From assembly GCF_910592395.1 (NCBI RefSeq), contig NC_088310.1, positions 17,059,501 through 17,123,500 on the forward strand: a stretch of 64,000 nt of DNA, given 5' to 3'. The notes beneath the pieces are model-generated. The model did not search any database and was not told the origin of the DNA. It worked only from the letters and a program-made list of their open reading frames with translations. Shown here piece by piece: positions 46,801 through 59,464 of the stretch (position 1 is the first letter of the stretch; every line of letters starts with the position of its first letter). The DNA is from Lineus longissimus (Eukaryota; Nemertea; Pilidiophora; Heteronemertea; Lineidae). Both the position numbers and the translations under genes were made by a program.

Positions 46801-49800
46801 GTATAAAGTGTTTTCAATAGCAAGCTAACATGCCTCTCCTGCAGGAAATCGGGAATATGAATGAGTTCGGCGATTATCAAATCATTCTCTTGTTTGTAAG
46901 ATATTTTTATGCATCAATGATTAACTGGATTTCGCCGAACACAAAATACGCATATTAATTTAAATACCGATTGGAGAGATCCCTTTAGACTCACCTGGCT
47001 GCCAAGGCCTACCATAAACACCATAAGGAAGAACAGGACGGACCAAAACTGACCACCAGGCATTTTGGCCAGGGCTGCCGGGTATACAACGAAGATCAAA
47101 CCAGGGCCTGCAAATTGAAAAGTGGACTCAGTCAGCTAGGAAGGTAGTGCAACCAGCGATGTGCATTATCGAATAAAAGTGATTTGGTCTTTATTTAAGC
47201 TGCCAACCGTCACATAGTTCCTGCTAGCCCCATCAGGTTCAAACACGCGTCATGCGTTTACAATATTTATTTTTTTAATGAACTTTTATTTAAAAGGAAA
47301 TTATACAGAACTGGAGGTGTGCGAGGATGGAGCTAAAGCGTAGGCAAAAACCGAGGTGCCTCTCCGACGTTTTTTTAAAAACGTCGGAGAGGCGCCTCGG
47401 TTAAAAGAATACTTCGCCTGAGCGGTGTTTGCAGAGAACACCAACTTGAACAAGGTCAACAGTGCGATATCAGTTTCTAGTTCAAAACATTGAAAAGATC
47501 CTTTTGCCACATTTTGTACCAACTGAAGCGGTAATGGCAGTCAATACGTAATACATTGTAACCAAAGTCTTTTGTTCGAAGTGTAGAATTAAAGTACCTT
47601 TTTAAAAGCATTTTTTGGTTGTGATATTTTGCATTGACCTTTTGCATTGACCTTTTGCGAGTGACCTAGATTTACAGTTTACATGTTGGTGTAAGTGTCT
47701 ACAATGTACCTTAGCTGATGGTATCCGAAAAATATCAGCCGGTTAGTGTAAGAGTCTGAAAAAAATGCATATACCTTAGCTGATGACACCCGAAAATTAT
47801 TAATTGCAAGAAATTAAGAGATTTAGAGATATGTATCCACCGTCAAGCAAGCATTTGAAATAAGGATAGTAATGTTGTATGCTGTAAGCCTAATAAGGCT
47901 AGTTACACATATATGTTTCTTGTCACCTATTAAATAGCCGGCCTTTCACAGGCCTTTGCACTAGTGGCCAGTGCCAAATCGTCGGAGCCAATCAGATTGC
48001 TTGGTTAGGGGTTAGGGTTAGGGTTAAGGTTAGGATTTGGCACACGACGGACCTCTATGAGACAGTACAGAATATTACTCGGTCAAACGTCGTTTCTCAC
48101 AATTAATTATTTCAATATATTTTGCAACACATCTGGCGATACAAGAGTTCTTAAGCATAGTTTTCAGAATGTCACGCAATTGTTTAATTAGAGAGCGATT
48201 TTCAAGATTTCTCAACATCTTGGACAAGACTATAATAAGCGCATGCCTGCTCTGGTAAGATCATATTTCATATGTTAGTAGATGGCACTATAATAAATGA
48301 TATACATGTATACCATGGCTGACGACATTTTCCGCGTCCTCGCCAACCTCATGAGCCAAGTATCCAATTATAGAAAATACAACGAAACCACTGAAAAAGC
48401 TGAAGGCGCTCCCTAATGATGAAATTGCAACAGCCTGTCTGGAAATAATAATGTATACACAGTAAATTCCTTATTTGCCGACAGTTTTGATAGCAGGAAC
48501 CTTCTAATTATAGGGGGACCGAGTGGTGCAGGTAGTGGTGTCTGCTGATAAGTTGTTACCGACATGCGACGAGGCCTGCACTTTACCAACCAACTCGCAC
48601 GGTGCACGGCGGTATCAATATGATGGTGTCTGCACTTCATAAAGGCCTACGATTATGCAGTTGTCTACACCGTGATACACAGGGTGGCCCAGAAAACTTT
48701 TCTCTTGCACAATAGAAATCTATTGTGTATCCATTGTGTGAGGGAAAGGCTTTCTTGGCCATCCTAAATAGATCTCTTTATAGCTCAATCTTAATCACGC
48801 TAATAGTCTGGTTACTGCAACAGCAATGTTTTCTTCTGTTACTTGTGGCACTGGCGAGAACAATTTCAAGGACGGCGCTGGCCTTTACGAGCAACTCAAA
48901 TGAAAATCAGTCATAATGAGTCGATTTATGGTCCTGGTCATAGGCCCGATCATCGACCTTTTAGAATGGATTTCACGGTTGTATGTCTCACTTGTAACTG
49001 GATATGGGAGAGGAGGCTATTCGCCTAAGACTTAAAATATTTACTTTTGCGTCCTTCGGGTTAAAGAAGAATAAACAACTTTTAACACAGACAAATCAGA
49101 AGCAATGAGAATACATATGCATAATATATGCATAAAGTATGAAATATTTTAAATCACAAAGACATCCGATAGGAAATGGCAGACCCTAGACTTTTCATAA
49201 TGTTTATGCCTAATTTGTGAATTATATTTATGTATACTTGTAGCAATCTGTATGGAATTTGTTGTAGCTGGCCATAGTGACGATAGCACCCCACCCTGCT
49301 CCATTGGAATATGCAATCTGGAAGGCGGCGTCCATCCACACCTGCAAAATCAAAGCAATGATCTGGAAAGATGTCACGCGCATGCTGCACCGATCTAGAA
49401 ACACTACACCATGACTTGCAACATGATCCCTCTCTCGACTAATGTCAGGATATGACTTGCAACATGATCCCTCTCTCGACTAATGTCAGGATATGACTTG
49501 CAGCACGATCCCATCTGGATGCCAGGACAAGACTTGCAACATGATCCCCATCTACATGCCAGAACGCGACTTGTACATGCAGCATGGTCCCCACCAGAAT
49601 GCCAGAACGCGACTTGAAACATGATCCCAATCTGGATGCCTGGACATGACTTGCAACATATCACGTGTAGTCTTCTTTTAACTGTGAACGAGTTTTCACT
49701 GGTCCCGTGCTACTAACTTATCCGTACTTTTGTCCACTCAAGCACAGTAAACCAGATGGCCGAGTTTCAACTCGACAGTGAAGACAACTGCATGATGTTT

Positions 49801-52800
49801 GCACTTGCCTAATTACACACCAAAGAAGGTCATATCATGGTGTTTTAACGAATTTTATGAATATTGAAACGCGTATAGTAGCCTATCGTGCGATTTTAAT
49901 GTGGATTCTAATGTGAGTGGATAAAATATTAAAATACTCACCCTGGTGTTGAGCAATGTTTCCCATTTGGGAATTATGTATAACTTGATACCTTCTATGG
50001 CTCCTGGTAAGGTCACTCCTCGACAGAGCATCACAATCTGAATAACGACCGGGGCGAGGGCTGTCACGTACACAGCCTAGAAAAGAAAATGAAATCGGTC
50101 GCGATTCTGTATTCCGGCTCACTCGACAGTACACAATAAAATCTACCATAGGGTCCGTGTAAATTCTAGACATACATTTTCGTGATTTAAAACAATCCAC
50201 TCCTAATGCTGGGATTTGCACCAAACTTTGCAGAAGTGTAGTCCTATATCTTGTCATTGCCATAAGTGAATTTGATAAAGGTCCAATGATTCTAATTTGT
50301 TTTATTAACCTTTTCAGGAGACACCAATGATTCTGAATTGTTTCAATACGCGGCCGCGTGTTTACTGCCTGTGAGGGAATATCTTTCCGAGCCAGTAAAA
50401 TCTAGAAAAGGATCGCGAGTTCCTATTTCGCAATCGACCTACCTTTCCCGATGATTTGACGCCTCTTATGATGCACAGACATGTTACGACCCAAGTGACA
50501 GTATAGCAGGCAAAGAGCTCCCATCTCATCTCACCCATGCTGTGAATACCACTGGTTCTTTGGAGGACATGCCGACTGCAAAAAAATGCTGTTCATAATA
50601 AAGAAAGCATATAAATACTTCAACAAAAGAAAATTCCCCCAAATCGTCTTATTTTTTAAGCATCCACTATGAAATAACACGTGAATTTCAGGAAACCATT
50701 ACTATGGCGTTCGGCTAAATGGTGAAAAGATGTGGAGCGTACATTTTGTTACGCCTGCAAAAACGTCAATTAAATGAGAAAGGACTTGTTTCAAAAACTA
50801 AAACGTACGGAATGACCTGCTACCATAAGCTAGTTGTTTCAGACTTCTAGATCTTCACTTCTTTTCCACTTATCAATACCGGATATTTCATTTCACTAAC
50901 ATCAGGTCAGTTGAGTCATCATCAGGTAAACGAGGTAAACAGAGAGCGAACACCGCATTCTAAACGGTGTATGCCCCCGCGCACTAAGACATCTTAGACG
51001 GACGTAACAATTCAGATGAAAATGAAATGGCCAGGGCCATTGTGCTCACCTCCCTCACGGACAAGTGATTGCTTTCGATTTTAGCCACCTAGGGCCGAAG
51101 CACACCGAAATTTATTCTGCAAGGTTTCATAACATAGGGCTACACTGAATGTACCAAGTTTCAAGTTAGTATATAACTGAATCAATACGATCGGTATTTT
51201 TTGCAGTGAAAGTTTTGAAATAAATGTTAAATCTACATGGACCAACTTACTCCCAAAATTCTTCACTCGGAGATGTCCATTTCACAGAAAAGGGAAACGA
51301 ACCATTCGTGTCATTGACAGTGGAAATCCTCTCTCCTCCCATCCTGCTATCGCTGAGGTAATTCCAGGTTGCATTGGTAAGATTCTGAGAGGTGTCGAAT
51401 AACCACGTGTTGTTCATGTTACGTACTACACATGCGTCTGTATTCCAGGTGTTATTACACGTAGCCCACGGCAGCTCAGCACTGAAGGAATTTCCTACGT
51501 AGAACAAGGTCCAGGCAATAATCACGTTATAGTACATTGTACTCACTGCTGTCATGACCACCATACCGCAACCAACTCCTGTGGAATAAAGCGATGGAGA
51601 TAAGAATAATTGTTGGCCCTGAAGATCGAGATTAGAGATCAGGATATGAATTCAGATGAAATGAATCGCTAAGATCGGTGTGGTCTTGCATTAATGGCGA
51701 ACGTAATGAAATGCAACTCGGTTCATTGTAACTGACCGCAGCGAGTTGACTTTGTTAAAATATATCACTAGGTGTGCTTCGAGCATACCAAAGCATGACC
51801 ATCGGACAATCGTGGCATCCTAATACCTGCCATACACAAGGTGATTACGCCGAAGCCTTACGTTTAGAGTTAGGTGGTCCAAACTTAAAATTCTGAGATA
51901 GAATTTCGAGATTTTGTCGAACAATTCCGAGAGAAAAAGTCAGAATTTCGAGATGACAAGTCAGAATTCCAAGATAAAAACTCATAATTCGGAGATGGAA
52001 AACTTCCGAAATGGATTCGAAAAAAATCACATTCTGTCCTTTCCCTTTATACCACCGTATCACCAAAAATATACAGAACCGCCATTTCTTAAAACACTGC
52101 ATTTACAAGATATAGAACAGTTAGAGGCAAATCTCTGAACAGCATCGGTATTGTACTAACCATGAATATTGTGATCAATCTATTGTGTATGTTTTCATGT
52201 ATGTTCTATATATTTGTTGTTCTTTTACTAATAATTATTTGACATCTGTCAGAGAGCCCTCCATAGCTCACGTTTTCATCTTTCATCTACCGATGAAGCT
52301 TAAGTTTATCATATTTTTTAAAGACATGTTGGTTAATTACCTCAAAGTCAAAACAGTCCCGAACTAGAACATAACGTCATAATCTTTGGACAACTTGCTG
52401 TTGCCAACCCCCAATCCAAACTCAACTCACTGTATGGCATCAAAACACTGTCTGTTTAATATCTAGCCTTGATTGAATATTCAAGACTGGTCTAAGATCG
52501 GTGAAATAGACTTGGAGTACATATATTCAACCTTGCAAGTGTGCCATTTTTAAAACACAATGCATAAACATATCACAAACCTACCCTTGAACAGCGGACT
52601 AATCCTCCATGCAAGAACTGGGCTGAGACTTGAGAACTGACCATACGCAGCTTCGAGGAAGAATAATGGCCAGCCCAGCATCAATAGGAAGAACACATAT
52701 GGAATAAGGAAGGCACCTATAATGGCAAAAAGTCGAGTTGAATTCTCTTTTGACACCAAATTCTAAAAGGCCTTAGTCACAGTACATGTATATCATTGTT

Positions 52801-53958
52801 TCTAATACAAAATACATTACGCCTCGTTTTGATCGGAGCGGTCTTGGTATCGTAACCAATGACCGCCTGGGTGGGTATAAAATTCTGAATTTTAGCAGAC
52901 GAATTATTTTCACCAAGAAGCAACGACTCAGCCCCACAAAACAATGTCAAGAACACGAGATTTTGAAGTATTCCCCGATATTGGGATTTGTGAAGTAGGG
53001 AGGATACCCGAGGACTCTTTCGAGGTCGTCAGTCAGGATTCAGAAGAGGTCAAAGACGAGGAAATGGTAGAAATCGAGCTAGCAGACTGGGAATTCCCTT
53101 GCTGCGTGACGTCATCTTCACAAGCAACAATATGGCGGAGTTCTGGACACCAGGCTGGATCATTCTTTGACGAAAACGGAACATATATACCTTTCAAATC
53201 GTATTTAATTTGTTTAATTTTGAAACCTTTTAGAATAGAAATTAATACCTCGCTGTCGGTCATTGGTTGTATAATCAAGACCGCCAGCTCGGTATTGATT
53301 CCTTAAACCATGATCGGCAGAAATTGGAACATGATTTTCAGGTGTTGCATCCCTTTACACGCGCACGCGTCATAACGCCAAGGGTATCAAAAGGGATTTG
53401 CAATGTTTCCTTATAAATCGTGGATTTCCTGCTCCTCAGTTCATGCCAGAGTTCGATGCAGCATTTTTTTTGTTTTGGCGTGATTATTGGGCGTTTCTGG
53501 AACCTGGAGTGCTGCTCAATTGAAGGATAACAAGAAACAACGCATTTTACTCTTGAATCTGACGGATGTGTACTCTGTGACCGGACTGATGATTTTGATT
53601 TGGAAGCGGCCGCCAACTGTTGCCATGGCTACGTTGCAGCGATCAAAGACGCTTGTTTGAGGGCCGGTTTTTAGCATGTATTTCCACTTGGCGGCGCTGC
53701 CCATCTGATCATCGACCACCAAAGTGTAAGCTAAAGTATAGATGAAATAAACCCAATTATACTACGTCTTTACTTACCGCCCCCATTCTTATAGCACAAA
53801 TATGGGAACCTCCACATGTTCCCTAGTCCTACTGAAAAACCGAAACTCGACAGAAAGAAATCAGCCTTGCCGGACCAGTTTCCACGGATAGTGTTTTCGT
53901 CCCCATCTTGTTTGACGTCATCGGACTTCCGGCAACAGCAGGTCATCGAACTCTTCAT
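40833..53958 (-). CDS. SLC6 sodium/chloride-dependent transporter (glycine/amino-acid type), complete, 13 coding exons
   Basis: Symporter of the neurotransmitter:sodium symporter family, 12 membrane segments, plasma membrane. Exons in order: 53958-53778, 52716-52585, 51578-51251, 50575-50443, 50076-49942, 49341-49238, 48438-48314, 47107-46995, 46556-46419, 45917-45818, 43354-43254, 42121-41954, 41012-40833. All introns are GT-AG and phases agree, giving 585 residues. TM1 has [15 protein letters not shown] with Gly where monoamine transporters have Asp, which points to an amino-acid substrate. EL2 has [15 protein letters not shown] with two Cys and several N-glycosylation sequons. TM6 has [14 protein letters not shown], and TM8 has [14 protein letters not shown], with the Ser of the chloride/sodium site. 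Best guess is glycine-transporter-like; proline or a broad amino-acid substrate is possible. No 5' UTR exon was identified. Confidence 0.92.
43860..44400. repeat. Tandem/interspersed repeat with GGCCCCCTGGTGGCC units in SLC6 intron 10
   Basis: Two units about 150 bp apart share TTTGGCCCCCTGGTGGCCAA followed by a diverged tail. Related GGGCCATTGTGCTCAC sequence also occurs near 43866 and 51032, so this is an interspersed repeat family in the introns. Confidence 0.55.
47349..47402. repeat. 54-bp near-perfect palindrome in SLC6 intron 7
   Basis: Arms of 27 bp (47349-47375, 47376-47402) match except for one base and the central pair. The core is CCTCTCCGACG and CGTCGGAGAGG. A hairpin of this quality suggests a recent foldback or the tip of a palindromic element. 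Confidence 0.8.
48008..48030 (+). repeat. Short interstitial telomere-like run
   Basis: GGTTAGGGTTAGGGTTAAGG: about three units of the animal telomere repeat inside SLC6 intron 7. Too short to imply a chromosome fusion. Confidence 0.6.
49413..49665. repeat. Minisatellite, seven units of 36-43 bp, in SLC6 intron 5
   Basis: GACTTGCAACATGATCCC recurs with starts at 49413, 49454, 49495, 49531, 49568, 49611 and 49648. The first two units are identical over 41 bp and later ones vary. Confidence 0.85.
51890..52010. repeat. Short-unit repeat (AGAATTYCGAGAT type) in SLC6 intron 2
   Basis: Units of about 20 bp with AGAATTTCGAGATRACAAGTC-like sequence, diverged, five or six times. Confidence 0.65.
53778..53958 (-). 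CDS. SLC6 gene, coding exon 1
   Basis: ATG at 53958; a Cys-rich, charged cytoplasmic N-terminus ([14 protein letters not shown]), then [14 protein letters not shown] and the TM1 motif [15 protein letters not shown]. Ends in phase 1 at a GTAAG donor. The N-terminus is short, as in proline or amino-acid carriers, not long as in vertebrate GlyT2. Confidence 0.92.
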
Positions 53959-54950
53959 TTAAACGACTACAAAAAGATGAAAATACATATATATAATCGT
54001 CATGACGTGTGAGAGAATCATCGATACAGGCTTTAGAAAGACCGTTCAATAATAGCCCTTGCTACTTCACCGTAAAAATATTGGCCGATATTCATAAAGG
54101 ATGTTTTTCAGTTAGACACGATTATCTTGCTAAAACAGTGACTAAACATGTGATAATCAGGCACAAAAATTATACAGCATTTCATCAATGGTGATTAGTC
54201 TGTCCCATGATTATTTCGGGGAAAATAGCCGCCATCTCCTTGGCAATAGTATCTCTAGCGGCCTGCTTCTTTAAATTTACTGTCGTATCCGTGCGTTTGT
54301 CTTCTATGACATTCTTCCTTGCTTTGACGCACTCGATGACACCCATACGTTGCTCAAGAATAAAGTTATATGCCCATTTCTTAGACATTTTGGGAGGCAA
54401 ATGGCAGTGTGGAATGATTTTGCGCGCCCCACTCCAATTCACACGGGTCTTTTGCTTAACTTGTTACGTATTTTGATTACAAGCTTCTTCGTCCACTAGG
54501 GCAAAGTCAATTGAGTTAGACACGGACATATAATCCGCTGATCATTGCCCTTTATGAAATGTGATCATCGAGGGAGTATATCAAAACATGGTCAAAAGCT
54601 TGTATTATACGCTGACAGATAGCCGTATCTAGGCTGATCAGCTGATAAATATCCTTTTGAGTGTGGACGGCGAGCACGGCACTGTTGTGGTCCGGGTGAT
54701 GGCGGACACGCGGGATTTTCCAATTGGATATTCGGTGTACCGCTCTCGCGCGGTAAACCACGGGGCTGTGCCAATGCCCATACACATGTTGAATGTTCAT
54801 TGTTAGTACTAGTGTAAACATTATTTGTGTTCTGCGCGAGTTTACCTTTCTTATTGAGTAATAAAGAGAAATGAAATTGTCAGCCTAAAAATGTAGCGGT
54901 AAAGGGCTTTTATGATTTGTCACCGTAAACGTTTTGCAACTGAACTTGAA
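53959..54950. other. Region upstream of the SLC6 start codon
   Basis: No complete gene. The first few hundred bases should hold the SLC6 promoter or 5' UTR, but no clear TATA box or acceptor site was identified. A minus-strand coding fragment lies at 54185-54442. Confidence 0.4.
54185..54442 (-). pseudogene. Possible Myb/SANT-like DNA-binding fragment
   Basis: The minus-strand frame contains MSKKWAYNFILEQRMGVIE and, further on, NVIEDKRTDTTVNLKKQAA and ARDTIAKEMAAIF. The pattern (hydrophobic start, VIE-K-TD, K-x-A-x-x-x-I-x-x-x-x) resembles Myb/SANT-like domains found in regulatory proteins and Harbinger-type transposons. No further exon was found. Could also be chance. Confidence 0.3.
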
Positions 54951-54954
54951 CCCA

Positions 54955-56075
54955 AAGAGTAGGCTGACGAAAATAAGTCAGAATATTGGAAGGTAGCCAT
55001 GAAGGATGGAATGAATTCCCCGAGGGAAAATGACCACTTTGCCAAAGGGCAAGAAAAGAGTGGGGCTATAAGGGGGTAGGATGGTTTACGCCATCAAAGA
55101 GGTTGCCACTGGGACCAAGACTTATAAAGCTAGGTATGTTGCAAAGGAGTATAGCCAGGAGAAAGGTGTAGATTATCAGGAGACCTTTGCTCCAAAAGTC
55201 CAATAGCTAACAATTACATTACTTCAGTGCGTGGTGTGATGCAATTGGCAGCACAACATGGGTTGGTGCTGCACCAGATGGATGTAAAAACAGCCTACCT
55301 TAGTGCCCATATCGACAGTGAAGTTTATGTAGAACAGGCCGAAGGTTTTGATGTCCCCAGTTCTGAGGAAATTAAATAAATCCCTAGTGTATGGTCTGAA
55401 GCAGTCAGATAGAAATTGGAATAATTTGTTGCACAGTCACCTGTTTGAAAACAAACTTCACCAAAAGCTCGGTAGAACCCTGGATACATTGATGATTTGA
55501 TGATTGCTGCCAGTACTAACAAACTGTTGAAAAAAGAGGTTCAACGTGAAAGACCGGGGCCGGTTGGCCTATTTCTTGGGCATAGATTTTGAACAAAGGG
55601 TCGGCACTCTAAATTACGAGCTGTGTTATACACGAATAGTGAAAATGGCCTATCTCTCACAGGATACATGCTGATTGGGAATCATCTTCTGCTGAAAGGA
55701 GGAGTACAACTAGGTATTGTTTTACTCTGAGCAAAGAGGCATCCCCAGTTTCATGGAAATCAAGGAAACAGCCCACAGTGGCATTGTGCATGCCCTCATG
55801 CGTGGCAGCAACTGTCCAGGAGAGCATGTATTTGATGCAACTACTGACAGATGTCGATGGCAAACGTGTGTATGGGCCAGCTTTGATCTTTGAGGATAAT
55901 CGGGGCATCATTGCTCTGGCCCAAAATCCAGTAAACCACCAACGCTTCAAGCACATCGACATACGTTACCACTTATCAGAGTTGAGCAGAGGCAAAATCA
56001 TGATCAAATACTGTCCCACTGTTGACATTATAGCAGATGATAAGATCAAGCCAGCCACAAGATACACAAACTAGA
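54955..56075 (+). mobile_element. Ty1/copia-like retrotransposon remnant (RT to RNase H)
   Basis: Pieces in order: YWKVAMKDGMNS and VYAIKEVATGTKTYKARYVA (RT start), GVDYQETFAPKV, then in a shifted frame LHQMDVKTAYLSAHIDSEVY, a decayed YIDDLMIAA box near 55484, and finally an RNase H piece from SWKSRKQPTVAL (about 55750) to DNRGIIALAQNPVNHQRFKH and YCPTVDIIADDKIKP. Several stops and frameshifts. No LTRs, gag or integrase were recognised. Confidence 0.88.
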
Positions 56076-57157
56076 GCGTTTCAGAAATTACCTGTTTATT
56101 GGACAGTAAAACAGTGGTGTGTCTGTGGCTCATAGTTAGACAGTATTAGATGTTTTTCAGATGAGGAAAACTTTAAAAATGCCATGGCCCATAGATTTCA
56201 CATTGCCATCTTGCCTATATACAAGAAGTAGAACATGTTTTGTAAATAGTTGGGAAGAGAGGAGAGAGTACCTGGGAAGTACGGTGGGTGATCACTGAGC
56301 GATGGTTGACTACACTCCCTGGGCAGCCCATCGCGCCATCCTAATTTGGTCTCCTTATGGACAGCCACAAATAGCTCAGTATTCGTGGAGCTGGACGATT
56401 AGCCAATGGGAATTGCTGTAACGAAACTGTAAGGGCATTTTCTGTTACCGGGATGGTGCCATAAAATATACATGTAATATGTACTCTGTGCTAATTGATA
56501 CCTTTCCCTTTTCCTGTTCAACCCATATGCATGGTGAGGGTTTGAATCATGCAAATTTCACTGAAGATGTTTCACCTGCGGACCACTCCGCCAACCCCTC
56601 AACCAATCCCCTTTACTACAGGCCTACCCCTTGCTTCTCTCCATTCATACAAATGATCGCCGATTTCGTCTTGTAATAGTCCAATATTATCTATGGAATG
56701 CCAACATCATAGGTGTTAAAGAGACCTGCTCTTGCACCATGTGTGTAGTTCCTACATTCACAAGTCAAGTTACCCACATTAGGCCTACCAGTGGTCGAAG
56801 TTTACAGTGGTTCTGGAATAGCTGTCCATGTGGAAGGTACGGATGTGGATGGTTCAACTCATTTTCAATCCAACTCATTCTATCAATAAACTATAGACCT
56901 TACACGACTCGGCTGCATTGTTAGTTCGTCCCAGATCTTCAATCGGACTGTAAAAGGGCTATGGCTCGTCATAGTTTGATTTCGGGTCTGATATCCAGCT
57001 CACTTCAACATAGGCATGAGATTTGATACTTGACTGTTGATAAGAACACCATAGGTGGTCCGCTTGCCGCCGAAATGAGGGAGAGTGGGCGGTGCTTCAG
57101 AATTCAAAATCTGTGCACAATATTCTCCGAACTACTCATAACTGGCTGATACTAAAT
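56076..57157. other. Non-coding region after the copia remnant
   Basis: No gene or repeat recognised. Short open frames (56479-56676, 56631-56924) have no family features. Confidence 0.4.
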
Positions 57158-58081
57158 CAGTGTGGAGATTTGGACAGCAAATCCCTGTCCGCTATGGTTT
57201 ACGAAGCGGCTCGCAGACGACAGCAAATAATTTGAAAGCACAGGCTGATTCAACCGCGAATATTTCCTGTTCTATGGCACTCGCCGGGGATTTGCTGGTT
57301 GGTATTTCTAGATTATAGCTTTAACACACCTACTAATAGGTTAATATTAATGAAGCTGTCCTTAATAAATAGATAAATCCGTGTTTTTGAAGCTCTATGC
57401 CAAATTAATGGCACAATTTGCGTGTATTTCTACCATTATTGCCTAAGTTTTGGAGATTATTGAACGGGCTGTGTTGGCTAGCATGTACACCAGAATAGGA
57501 AGATGCGATTACAAGCGCTTGGCTCGAAGTGTTCTATAATGTGACGTAAAATGCAAAAATATTCGGCAGACTGTCCGCAATGGTTACCTCTGTGCACCTG
57601 TGTGACTGTCCGCTATGGTTACACCATAAACATGGCAGACAGTCATGACAGTGTCCACATGTAACCCTAGCGGACAGTATGCCAGCTATATCTGCATTTT
57701 AAGTCACGTTATGAAACATTTAGAGCCAAGTGCTTGTTATCACATCTTCCTTTTCTGGTGTACATGCTTCACAACACAGCTCACGTACAATAATAATCAC
57801 AACTTAGGCAGATATGGTAGATATAATTTGTACCCTAAATTGGGCGTAAGGCTACAAAAACACTGATTATTAAGGAGAGCTTCATCAATATAAATCTATC
57901 GACAGATGTGTTTGAGCTATCATCTAGAAATACCAACTAGCAAATCCACGTCGAGTGCAAGAACAGGAAAAATTCGCGGTTGAATCTGCCTGTGCTTTCA
58001 ATTTATTTGCTGTCGTCAGCTAGCTGCTTCGGTAATCATTGCGGACAGTGATCTGCTGACACTGTTCGAATCTCCACACTG
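57158..58081. mobile_element. 924-bp foldback element (whole-length imperfect palindrome)
   Basis: Ends CAGTGTGGAGATT and, inverted, CAGTGTGGAGATT. TAAAT is duplicated on both sides (57153-57157, 58082-58086). The arms pair over almost the whole length, for example AATTCGCGGTTGAATC near 57969 with the inverse of GATTCAACCGCGAATA near 57246, and AAAATGCA-type motifs near the centre (57548 and 57691). CTGTCCGCTATGGTTA recurs in both arms and near the middle. Confidence 0.88.
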
Positions 58082-58562
58082 TAAATGGAAGTATTTCATT
58101 TGCATGCAGTAGAGTATGGATTCATAATGTTGAGTGACAACCTGCTGACCTAGACGCAAGGGCCCAACGCGCCGCGTAGCGGCAAAAAAGCGAAGCTGGC
58201 GAAACATTTATAACGGGTCACCGTCACTTATTATTGGACTTATAGCGCATTTACGGGGTTGCAACTATTTTGCTTTATAGTGTCACCAGGAAAGAAAAGC
58301 ATGCGACCTAACGCCGATCTATTTGTATAAAGTGATAATTGGAAGGTATATAGTAGGAAACATCAATAAAATAATCATTCCATGTCGTCTTTTGAGGGCA
58401 TTTTTGATTGTAAAAAATATGTGTGTACGTCACCGTAGTCTCTGCAATGATAATTTTATCAGAGCAGTCTCGCGCAAGTAGAAGTTCTTTACCTATTAGT
58501 TCTTCACTTATTAGTCTCAACGTCTGGCGCAAAGCCAGACGTTTTCCATTACGATTTCACTA

Positions 58563-58690
58563 CGATGTTTGACAAGAAGGAGCAGTGCGCGAGATATGCT
58601 AATGAGCAGACTTCCCTCGCTTGAGTTTCTGAAGAATGTTCCATATCGCGCTAAGCTCATCACTGCTGATTATGACAGGCGTGCAACGGC
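58563..58690 (+). repeat. Coding-like module, copy 1
   Basis: Nearly identical to 60500-60630. Frames give FTTMFDKKEQCAR and, after a shift, LEFLKNVPYRAKL. Likely part of an unrecognised transposon or gene fragment. Confidence 0.6.
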
Positions 58691-59464
58691 AGGTATCTGC
58701 TCCCGAACTTCCACCCTAATACGGTACAATAAGTTACCATTTGATGGGAATGGGACAATGCCCTCACTGTGTATGGAGTCATAGGGATAAGAAGACATTA
58801 TTCATTAGTGTTGGTACAAGTGATTTTGCCCAAAAAGCATGCGCATTCAAAAAACAAAATATGCAAGGTATCACGTACATGACCATGACGACGTGCAGAA
58901 AGTGCACTGGCCAGTGCATACCCTATGGCTATGTACTAGTAAACATGGTAAACATGAACAAAAATCATTATTCATCGGCAGTTCATTTTACTCCGAGCTT
59001 TTCCTGAAACATATAGCCATGATGATTAGGCCTACCATGTACCATGACCAATAACAGCACTAGATCATGTAGATGTCAACAAGTTCACATGAACCGTATA
59101 ATCCCGCATGGCGCATGTGGGGCATGCGTCTAAACCAAAGCCCCAAAATCACTTGTTTTGGTCTATTTCACTTGTGTTTCCCCCGTCTCCCAGTCCATAA
59201 TACATTTACAGTTTACAATCCCCGATCATGGCCCAACAAAAGGTCATCGGTTGACTAAAGGAACACAACTGTTAAATGGATTTATAGTTGAATGCGATCA
59301 AACTACGTCTTTTCAATCGTGGATTGTAAATTTAACCCCATGGGCCTAGGGAAGGCCCTATAACAATACTTTCGACACAGTTATTATCTCCGCTGCCTCC
59401 ACCATGTTACACACAGTGCTCACTGCTGATTCTAAAATGCGCCACCTAGTCAAAACAGGACATA

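Larger units (their letters stand above)
41013..53777 (-). other. Introns of the SLC6 gene
   Basis: Twelve introns between 366 and about 2463 bp. The contents recognised are repeats: a TTCGAGAT/AGAATTC-type short-unit repeat (about 51890-52010), a 36-43 bp minisatellite (49413-49665), a near-perfect palindrome (47349-47402), a TTAGGG-like run (48008-48030), and a pair of GGCCCCCTGGTGGCC units (44064-44082, 44216-44234). A plus-strand open frame at 52944-53306 in intron 1 has an acidic N-terminal half but no recognisable domain and is probably chance. The remaining intron sequence shows nothing I can name. Confidence 0.6.

Noticed and set aside
48008-48030. Telomere or chromosome-fusion scar
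   Set aside because: Only about three TTAGGG units; common by chance or repair.
49413-49665. CRISPR-like array
   Set aside because: Unit spacing varies and the whole unit repeats without unique spacers; the setting is a eukaryotic intron, so it is a minisatellite.
52944-53306. 120-residue plus-strand gene inside SLC6 intron 1
   Set aside because: No domain, no supporting splice or promoter context; the acidic stretch alone is not enough.
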